In this document: positions 1 through 4,942 of the stretch, piece after piece
Layout of the letters: each line of letters opens with the position of its first letter
Position numbering within the stretch: the stretch's first letter is position 1
NCBI GenBank assembly: GCA_003694545.1
Contig: RFKD01000022.1
Coordinates: 1 to 5,576 of the forward strand
Direction of reading: 5' to 3'
DNA length: 5,576 nt
DNA from: Candidatus Parcubacteria bacterium
GTDB lineage: Bacteria > Patescibacteriota > Minisyncoccia > Phycocordibacterales > UBA12088
Program-made: the position numbers and the translations under genes
The notes under the pieces: generated by a model
Databases searched by the model: none
What the model was told of the DNA's origin: nothing
The model's input: only the letters and a program-made list of their open reading frames with translations

Positions 1-2
1 CC

Positions 3-188
3 CCCCAAGGCACAATCCCATATAAAAGTTTCTTTTCTAATCGTCTTGAGACTGATGATGGTGAGGTCTCTCAAAAAAGCATCCTTGAACACATACGGAA
101 ACTTATCCAAGAAGAAGACCCAAAACATCCTCTAAGTGACGAAAAACTTGCAAAACTCCTCAAAGAAAGATGCGTACTTCTTAACTAA
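3..188 (+). CDS. rpoN: C-terminal part of RNA polymerase sigma-54 factor, ending before the RpoN box (5' end outside window)
   Basis: Sigma-54 directs RNA polymerase to -24/-12 promoters that need an enhancer-binding ATPase. The open frame enters from the left edge and gives 61 residues before TAA at 186-188. They match the start of the sigma-54 DNA-binding C-terminus: PQGTIPYKSFFS corresponds to the family's TPRGTxxLKxFFS, followed by a helix with QKSILEHIRKLI and then EEDPKHPLSDEKLAKLL, the usual EDPxxPLSDxxIAxLL segment. In the family the next residues are EGI-x-x-ARRTVAKYRE, the RpoN box that reads the -24 element. Here the protein reads KERCVLLN and stops, and I find no RpoN box in any plus-strand frame just downstream. 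The product should therefore lack the -24 recognition helix. It may be a host gene cut by an insertion, a decayed gene, or an assembly junction. The family assignment is strong; functional status is unknown. Confidence 0.85.
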   Translation, partial: PQGTIPYKSFFSNRLETDDGEVSQKSILEHIRKLIQEEDPKHPLSDEKLAKLLKERCVLLN

Positions 189-198
189 CTTCTTTTTG

Positions 199-1467
199 TT
201 AAACTTTTTGGGCATCCCCATCCTCCTTTAAGAATTTGCTATTTAACTTAAAATCAGCGTAATCTACCTTAACTATAGGCTGAATTATCACGTTTTCATA
301 ATCTATCCTCACGGGTTGTAAATGTTTTGGTCCCCTTCTATTCTTTGCAAGATAAAGCAATCCTGTATTTTGATTATGCAAAACATTTGGCGGTGTTAGG
401 GTAATAACAAAGTCTGCTGTAAAAACCTTTCCTATACTCAAAGAAACATCATCTAAATCAACTATCTTATTCGTTTGAGAGCCAACTACTTCTCTGACTG
501 CTTGAGATACAGTTAAACCAATTATATCTCTCTCTTCACAATATCCTCTAAATTTTGCTGTAAGATCTTCTAATGTAGCCCAAATCCTATCTCTACTACC
601 GCCATAATTCAATATATCTAGATAATCTAGAGCTACGACATCGACATTTAACTGATCTGCTATTACAAACACCTCCTCCAAAGTAACGCTCTTTGTAGGA
701 AACTTAACAACATGCAATAAATCCAAATACTCTCTTGCCCTAGGCTTAACTAAAGTATAACAACGAAGCTTTTGTGCGATCAAAGAAGTGGATAGCTCCA
801 GAGATACATACAACGTCCTTAAATTATTTTGTATAGCGTTTAAGCAACAATGTAACATCATCGTAGATTTACCCGCACCTGTAGGACCCACTATTATCAA
901 TATCTCGCCACCTACAATTCCACCATCTAAACAATCATCAAACCCTAAATCTAATGGCAACCTCTTTTTAGAAGAAGAGGTAGATGTATCTGGTTGAGAA
1001 GCTTTAACTAATAACTCTGTAGCAGGTACAAGCTCCATACGTTGGGTAGAATTAATCACTAGTTCTCCCAACCTAGTTGTATACTTTCTCAAGACATCAT
1101 TTACATCACCGTTTGCTCTATGCATACTTTGAATGAAATCATCTAGTAATATCTTCGTTTTATAGTGGACCAAATGTTCAATAACATAACTCACATCCAC
1201 ATCTCTGGACGCATCTACCAAAGCTAAATAACTTTGTAACTTTTTAGCATCCTCACCAAGATGGTAGACTAAAAGCTCCATCGTCCAACTACGATGAACA
1301 TCGACACAATGAACAAAAACTTCGTAAATCAAATCGAATGGTGGATGGTGGGTGAAATCAATATCTTTCAATAAAGAAGTAAACCTAACTAAAAGCGGGT
1401 ACTCTTTGTCTAACAAACACCCAAATATCTCAGCGGGTGTTAATACTATCTGTGCGCGGTCATACAT
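199..1467 (-). CDS. DnaB-like replicative DNA helicase
   Basis: Hexameric 5'-3' helicase that would unwind DNA at the replication fork; 422 aa from the chosen start. Residues about 9-95 resemble the helical DnaB N-terminal domain. A Ser/Thr/Lys-rich linker (about 157-169) leads to the RecA-like ATPase. Motifs visible: Walker A GPTGAGKST (194-202); YVSLELS (220-226), matching the DnaB SLEMS motif with its catalytic Glu; Walker B VVALDYLDIL (277-286); SQ in LTVSQAVRE (318-326); a SIGKVFTADFVITL stretch (344-357) like DnaB motif H4; and LAKNRRGP (373-380), the KxRxGP region holding the arginine finger. The P-loop differs from the common bacterial ARPxMGKT, suggesting a divergent, phage-type member. 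The ATG at 1467 has GAGGAGGA five bases upstream; the frame stays open upstream to a TTG at 1548, but that start has no comparable site. No primase domain is fused. It is convergent with the sigma-54 fragment (10-base gap) and divergent from nrdG. Confidence 0.88.
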   Translation of the reverse strand: MYDRAQIVLTPAEIFGCLLDKEYPLLVRFTSLLKDIDFTHHPPFDLIYEVFVHCVDVHRSWTMELLVYHLGEDAKKLQSYLALVDASRDVDVSYVIEHLVHYKTKILLDDFIQSMHRANGDVNDVLRKYTTRLGELVINSTQRMELVPATELLVKASQPDTSTSSSKKRLPLDLGFDDCLDGGIVGGEILIIVGPTGAGKSTMMLHCCLNAIQNNLRTLYVSLELSTSLIAQKLRCYTLVKPRAREYLDLLHVVKFPTKSVTLEEVFVIADQLNVDVVALDYLDILNYGGSRDRIWATLEDLTAKFRGYCEERDIIGLTVSQAVREVVGSQTNKIVDLDDVSLSIGKVFTADFVITLTPPNVLHNQNTGLLYLAKNRRGPKHLQPVRIDYENVIIQPIVKVDYADFKLNSKFLKEDGDAQKV

Positions 1468-1472
1468 CCTTT

Positions 1473-1478
1473 CCTCCT
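1473..1478 (-). promoter_or_regulatory. Shine-Dalgarno site of the helicase gene
   Basis: CCTCCT on the plus strand reads AGGAGG on the coding strand, five bases before the ATG at 1467. It fixes the start and argues against the 27-codon-longer TTG start at 1548. Confidence 0.85.
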
Positions 1479-1537
1479 CACTTATTTTATCTACTACTAT
1501 TCTTAGTAATGCATTTTTTATTACAGAGAACAACTCC

Positions 1538-1544
1538 AGGAGGT
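1538..1544 (+). promoter_or_regulatory. Shine-Dalgarno site of nrdG
   Basis: AGGAGGT stands seven bases before GTG at 1552. It supports the non-ATG start, which is further supported because the family's IxGxxPxSLIDYP opening begins immediately after it. Confidence 0.85.
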
Positions 1545-1551
1545 ACAAAGA

Positions 1552-2130
1552 GTGATCATCAGGGGCATACTCCCAGTCAGCCTAATTGATTATCCAGACG
1601 AGGTATCTACAGTGCTCTTCACCGGTGGTTGTAACTGGAGGTGTACATATTGTCACAACAAACACCTTTGGGCAACCACACCAGCTTTAGATATAAACGA
1701 AGTACTAACTACTTTAGTCAAAAGACGTAAATTGGTTACACATATCGTCATTTCAGGTGGGGAGCCTACAATACATCCTACCCTAGAAGAATTCATACGC
1801 AAACTGAAAGAGCTAAACTTCTTTGTTAAACTAGATACAAATGGTTCCAATCCTCATATCCTCCAAAAACTAATTGAACAGAAGTTGCTAGACTATATCG
1901 AGATGGATGTCAAAGGACCTATTGAGAAATACCCAACTATCACAAACGCAGACGTTAATATAGCTGACATCTTACGAAGCATAAGAGTAATAGCATCCTC
2001 TAATATCCCACATAGATTTAGAACTGTATATCTACCAGAATTTACTACACACGATATAGAAGCCACAAAGAAACTAATACCTCCTTCTTCTAGCCATATA
2101 ATAAATGAGTACAAATCATACACAGCTTAA
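1552..2130 (+). CDS. nrdG: Anaerobic ribonucleotide reductase activating protein (radical SAM activase)
   Basis: Radical SAM enzyme that cleaves S-adenosylmethionine at a [4Fe-4S] cluster and abstracts hydrogen from the conserved glycine of NrdD, creating the glycyl radical needed for reduction. The product has 192 aa. It opens with RGILPVSLIDYPDEVSTVLF, typical of the NrdG2-type family, then carries the cluster motif CxxxCxxC at C27, C31 and C34 followed by HN. SGGEPT (68-73) is the usual GGEP SAM-contact motif; KLDTNG (93-98) and IEMDVKGP (116-123) are later barrel strands typical of activases. Length is within the short range for activases of this type. Its partner nrdD lies nearby but on the opposite strand, so the two are not co-transcribed as in the common nrdDG operon. 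Its last 15 bases overlap the end of the convergent 95-aa gene. I see no terminator after it. The substrate being the NrdD here is inferred from proximity; the family match is strong. Confidence 0.9.
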   Translation: MIIRGILPVSLIDYPDEVSTVLFTGGCNWRCTYCHNKHLWATTPALDINEVLTTLVKRRKLVTHIVISGGEPTIHPTLEEFIRKLKELNFFVKLDTNGSNPHILQKLIEQKLLDYIEMDVKGPIEKYPTITNADVNIADILRSIRVIASSNIPHRFRTVYLPEFTTHDIEATKKLIPPSSSHIINEYKSYTA

Positions 2131-2403
2131 CCTATCTAACATCTTACTCCTGATAAATCTAACTGCGTTGGTGGCAGAAACTAGATCCCTCATAAAATGG
2201 GCTAACTCTTCTATTCTCCTGAAGAAGAATATGTATGAACTAGTAAATATCTTTATCTTGAGGAATAAGAGATCAAACTGTATACCTTCTATACTTTTTA
2301 TGAAATCATCTACTGATTGCCTACTACTTTTGTCTTCATAAAAAGTTATCTCCACAAGTAACGCCAAACATTTCTCTTTCTTCTCTGAATCAACAGTAGA
2401 CAT
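2116..2403 (-). CDS. Hypothetical protein, 95 aa, last gene of the nrdD operon
   Basis: I do not recognise this protein. It begins MSTVDSEKKE and is mixed charged and hydrophobic, predicted by eye to be mostly helical. The stretch around residues 43-61 (FDLLFLKIKIFTSSYIFFF) is strongly hydrophobic but broken by two lysines, so a membrane span is doubtful. There is no CxxC pair that would suggest a redoxin. The start is well supported: ATG at 2403 has AAGGAG (plus-strand 2411-2416) seven bases upstream, and it overlaps the nrdD stop (TGA at 2390-2392) by 14 bases, a typical arrangement for translational coupling. The stop is TGA at 2116-2118, inside the convergent nrdG 3' end. An open frame lies antisense to it on the plus strand, but that frame has no ribosome site. 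A role linked to NrdD is only guilt by association. Confidence 0.65.
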   Translation of the reverse strand: MSTVDSEKKEKCLALLVEITFYEDKSSRQSVDDFIKSIEGIQFDLLFLKIKIFTSSYIFFFRRIEELAHFMRDLVSATNAVRFIRSKMLDRLSCV

Positions 2404-4459
2404 ATTGTCTCTCCTTAAATTCTTCTTGCTTTCCTGTATTCCAAGAATCTACTGGGCGTAGGTAGCCTACTACACGGGAGTATACATCACACCTCTTCCC
2501 ACAAGTTGGGCAATGCCAATGTTCCCCACTTATATATCCATGATCTTCACATATAGAGAAAGTAGGTGTAAAACTAATGTAAGGAATTCTATAGCAACTA
2601 AATATGTTCTTCAACAGCTTCTTTAGTGCTTTAGGGCTTGGGTACTCACCTAAGAACAGATGCTGTACAGTACCTCCTGTATACAAACACTGAAGAGGTT
2701 CCTGGTGCTCTAAAATAGTGAAGATATCTGATGTATAGCTTACGGGTAACCAACTACTGTTTGTATAATAAGGTATACCGTTGCCTTGAGTTATAATATT
2801 GGTACCCCATCTCTGTCTATCTAAAAGTGCCAATCTATAACTAGTACCTTCAGCAGGTGTAGCTTCTAGGTTATATAAATGGCCTGTGCTTTCTCTCAAT
2901 TCATTCTCCACCTTATCCCTAATAAAACTAAGAACTTCATAAGCAAACTCCCTACCTATATCAGTATAAATAGGAGCAGATATGAATTTAGCATTCAAGC
3001 AAGCCTCATTCATACCTATTACACCTATTGTGGAGAAATGGTTGCCCCAATAAGTTCCTGTTCTAGCTTTTACACTACTTAAGTAATATTTTGAATATGG
3101 ATACAATCCTAACTCAGTAAACCTCTCTAATACTTCTCTCTTAATCTCTAGAGATGTGGATGCTATATGTATCAACCTATCTAATCTATCAAAAAAGTCT
3201 TGTTTATCCTTTGATAAGAATCCCAATCTAGCCAAGTTAAGAGTAACCACACCTATAGAACCGGTCAAAGGATTAGAGCCAAAGAGACCATTTCCTCTGT
3301 ATTTCAATGACGTTGTCTCTAGCCTTAACCTACAGCACATACTTCTAGCATCTTCTGGGTTCAAGTCAGAGTTCACATAATTAGCAAAATATGGTATACC
3401 ATATTTTGCAGTTACTTCAAAGAGTAAATCGACTATCGGGTTGTCCCAATCAAAATCTTTCGTGATATTGATGGTGGGTATAGGAAATGTGAAAACCCTT
3501 CCGTTAGCATCACCTTCCAAATAAACTTCAAAGAGGGCTCTATTAAACATATCTACTTCTTTCTGGAACTCTCCATACACCCTATCTTGAAACTTACCAC
3601 CAATAACCACAGGATGGTTTGCTAAATATTCAGGCACAGTTAAATCTAATGTTATGTTTGTGAAAGGTGTCTGGAACCCCACACGTGTAGGTATATTCAA
3701 GTTGAACACCCAACCACGAATAGCCCGCTTTACTTCATCATAACTTAAATTATCTACAGCAATGAAAGGAGCTAATAATGTATCAACATTACTAAAAGCC
3801 TGAGCTCCGGCACTCTCTCCTTGTGATGTATAGAAAAAGTTTACAACTTGTCCTAAAGCAGAATGAAAATGTGAAGGAGGAGCACTAGAGATTTTCTCTT
3901 TCACACCTCCAAATCCACGAATTAACAAATCCATTAAATCCCAACCTACACAATATGGGGCTAATAAATTGAGATCGTGTATATGTAGATCTCCGTTTAT
4001 ATGTGCATCTCTCACTTCTGGTGGGTATATCTTGTACAGCCAATAAGTCTTACTAATCTCACTAGAAATGTAATTATTTAAGCCTTGTAAGCTAAAACTC
4101 ATGTTGGAGTTCTCTTTAATCTTCCAATCATTCTTACTTAAATAGTCTTCGACAATAGTTAGCTTCCCTTGTTTAGTTATCTCCCTTATTTTCATGTGTT
4201 GATCTCTGTAGATGATATAAGCTTTAGCAGTCTTCTTAAACTTACTATCTAGCAAAACATCTTCAACTATATCCTGTATTTCTTCTACGTGGATCTTCTC
4301 TACATTTAGTTGGGAGATCCGTTGGAGTACTTGATTAGCTAAAGTAGCAGCTACACTTTCACCAAATTCTTGAGTTGCTCTACCCGCCTTAAGGATAGCT
4401 ACCTTAATCTTCGTAAGATCGAATGGTACGCAACCACCATTCCTTTTAATAACTTCCAT
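2390..4459 (-). CDS. nrdD: Anaerobic (class III) ribonucleoside-triphosphate reductase
   Basis: Oxygen-sensitive glycyl-radical enzyme that makes deoxyribonucleotides from ribonucleotides; 689 aa, within the family's usual length. Residues 1 to about 92 form an ATP-cone (opening EVIKRNGGCVPFDLTKIKVAI), the allosteric activity domain. The catalytic barrel follows: NGDLHIHDL (155-163); C170 in APYCVGWDL, which aligns with Cys79 of the T4/E. coli enzymes; and C376 in SMCCRLRL, which aligns with their thiyl-radical Cys290 (MGCRSF in E. coli), here preceded by an extra C375. TGSIGVVTLNLARLG (399-413) is also conserved. The C-terminus has a zinc site, C637-x2-H640, C650-x2-C653 and a further C657, and then RVVGYLRPV with the radical glycine at G665. 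It ends in cysteine (C689). ATG at 4459 has AGGAGG five bases upstream; the frame runs on to TTG 4552 without a site. Subtype and electron donor cannot be settled by eye. A perfect 26-bp palindrome lies within the gene. Confidence 0.95.
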   Translation of the reverse strand: MEVIKRNGGCVPFDLTKIKVAILKAGRATQEFGESVAATLANQVLQRISQLNVEKIHVEEIQDIVEDVLLDSKFKKTAKAYIIYRDQHMKIREITKQGKLTIVEDYLSKNDWKIKENSNMSFSLQGLNNYISSEISKTYWLYKIYPPEVRDAHINGDLHIHDLNLLAPYCVGWDLMDLLIRGFGGVKEKISSAPPSHFHSALGQVVNFFYTSQGESAGAQAFSNVDTLLAPFIAVDNLSYDEVKRAIRGWVFNLNIPTRVGFQTPFTNITLDLTVPEYLANHPVVIGGKFQDRVYGEFQKEVDMFNRALFEVYLEGDANGRVFTFPIPTINITKDFDWDNPIVDLLFEVTAKYGIPYFANYVNSDLNPEDARSMCCRLRLETTSLKYRGNGLFGSNPLTGSIGVVTLNLARLGFLSKDKQDFFDRLDRLIHIASTSLEIKREVLERFTELGLYPYSKYYLSSVKARTGTYWGNHFSTIGVIGMNEACLNAKFISAPIYTDIGREFAYEVLSFIRDKVENELRESTGHLYNLEATPAEGTSYRLALLDRQRWGTNIITQGNGIPYYTNSSWLPVSYTSDIFTILEHQEPLQCLYTGGTVQHLFLGEYPSPKALKKLLKNIFSCYRIPYISFTPTFSICEDHGYISGEHWHCPTCGKRCDVYSRVVGYLRPVDSWNTGKQEEFKERQYVYC
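3384..3409. repeat. Perfect 26-bp palindrome inside nrdD
   Basis: The half-site GCAAAATATGGTA is followed directly by its exact reverse complement, centred between 3396 and 3397; symmetry breaks at 3383/3410. On the coding strand it encodes the conserved NrdD stretch AKYGIPYFA (residues 351-359). Part of the symmetry follows from the peptide (Lys-Tyr-Gly-Ile-Pro-Tyr-Phe with these codons), so it may be chance. It could form an RNA hairpin or be a target for a dimeric protein; neither is shown. Confidence 0.85.
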
Positions 4460-4555
4460 CCTCTCCTCCTTAAAATAGATTGGATTTCTACAAAAGTTAA
4501 AAAGTGGAGACATAAAAACCTTAGTACTCCCTATAAAACTAAATTGAACCAAACG
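4460..4555 (-). promoter_or_regulatory. Leader between the 83-aa gene and nrdD, with the nrdD Shine-Dalgarno site
   Basis: This 96-base gap lies within an otherwise tight operon and codes for nothing I can support. Next to nrdD it holds AAGGAGGAGAGG just before the ATG; its core AGGAGG is the reverse complement of plus-strand 4465-4470, five bases from the start. This decides the start against the open but unsupported extension to TTG 4552. I see no hairpin resembling a riboswitch and no consensus NrdR-box pair; a separate nrdD promoter here is possible but not visible. Confidence 0.5.
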
Positions 4556-4807
4556 CTAATCTAAAATACACTTCTCCTTCCACTCTACAGTATCACACTT
4601 CAATCTGGCTAAATCTAACTCAATATCACACCCATACTTATATCTCTCTTCAAGTAGCTCTACTAATTCGTGGTTGCGGAGAGCAACGAAAACATTTACT
4701 CTTACTTGTAGGGGTAAGCCTTCCGGTCTTTGTATACTACAAAACTTTCTGAGAAACTCTAACTCCTTACGCATACACTCAACTGTATCAAATAAAGATA
4801 CAGACAC
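4556..4807 (-). CDS. Hypothetical protein, 83 aa, first gene of the nrdD operon
   Basis: I do not recognise this protein. It is a small, charged, apparently soluble protein with likely N-terminal (about 9-25) and C-terminal (about 47-80) helices around a central stretch LPLQVRVNVFVALRNHE. It has five cysteines (C11, C23, C60, C71, C80), many for its size, but none paired as CxxC. There is no signal peptide or membrane span. The start is GTG at 4807 with a near-ideal site AAGGAGGT (plus-strand 4812-4819), core five bases upstream, so it is very likely translated. It lies 96 bases ahead of nrdD on the same strand and behind a divergent promoter region, so the two are probably co-transcribed. 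A regulatory or redox role in deoxynucleotide synthesis would be speculation. Confidence 0.65.
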   Translation of the reverse strand: MSVSLFDTVECMRKELEFLRKFCSIQRPEGLPLQVRVNVFVALRNHELVELLEERYKYGCDIELDLARLKCDTVEWKEKCILD

Positions 4808-4942
4808 AATTACCTCCTTTCAAAGGTTAACTGTTTATTGTTTCTCTTTCTTAAAAGAAATGGAACTCTTTTTTACAAAAAATCCTATTACCTTACCCGC
4901 GAACAAAAAACAATAGGACAACTACAGGGAAAGGAGTAGCTC
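4808..4942. promoter_or_regulatory. Divergent promoter region between the nrdD operon and the membrane-protein gene
   Basis: This 135-base AT-rich spacer lies between genes read away from each other. For the minus strand, TTGTAA (plus 4873-4878) and TTTAAG (plus 4850-4855) are separated by 17 bases, a plausible but weak sigma-70-type promoter about 45 bases from the 83-aa gene start. Symmetric elements: TATTGTTT (4836-4843) with AAACAATA (4908-4915); TCCTATT (4883-4889) with AATAGGA (4912-4918); and AAAAGA (4853-4858) with TCTTTT (4867-4872) followed by more T. These could be operators or weak hairpins, though short inverted repeats are common in AT-rich DNA. The Shine-Dalgarno sites are at the two ends (4812-4819 minus; AAAGGAG at 4930-4936 plus). 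I see no sigma-54 GG-N10-GC promoter. Confidence 0.5.

Larger units (their letters stand above)
1468..1551. promoter_or_regulatory. Divergent intergenic spacer between the helicase and nrdG
   Basis: These 84 bases separate two genes read away from each other, so promoters for both are expected here unless each is read from further away. I see no convincing -35/-10 pair; TATTCT (1498-1503) and TATTAC (1519-1524) are -10-like on the plus strand but lack partners at proper spacing. An 8-bp palindrome AATGCATT (1508-1515) lies inside a short inverted repeat GTAAT (1506-1510) / ATTAC (1520-1524), a possible operator. The two Shine-Dalgarno sites sit at the two ends of the spacer. The regulatory role is inferred from gene orientation only. 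Confidence 0.45.

Noticed and set aside
183..203. Possible terminator between the sigma-54 fragment and the helicase (TTAAC ... GTTAA)
   Set aside because: Only a 5-bp AT-rich stem (about 181-185 with 198-202) around a long loop; too weak to call, although T-runs are present.
617..631. 15-base odd palindrome TCTAGATAATCTAGA in the helicase gene
   Set aside because: It arises from the repeated Leu-Asp codons (CTAGAT) of the Walker B peptide LDYLD, so protein coding explains it.
1468..1548. A 27-codon N-terminal extension of the helicase starting at TTG 1548
   Set aside because: The internal ATG at 1467 has a textbook AGGAGG site five bases upstream, while the TTG overlaps the nrdG ribosome site and has no comparable signal.
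1893..2123. Minus-strand open frame antisense to nrdG
   Set aside because: Shadow of the clearly identified nrdG coding sequence; no independent support.
2105..2341. Plus-strand 78-codon open frame antisense to the 95-aa gene
   Set aside because: No Shine-Dalgarno site before the ATG, and it starts inside nrdG out of frame; the minus-strand frame has AAGGAG and operon context. It is not fully excluded.
4460..4552. A 31-codon N-terminal extension of NrdD starting at TTG 4552
   Set aside because: The ATP-cone begins exactly at the ATG at 4459, which has AGGAGG five bases upstream; the extension has no recognisable domain or ribosome site.
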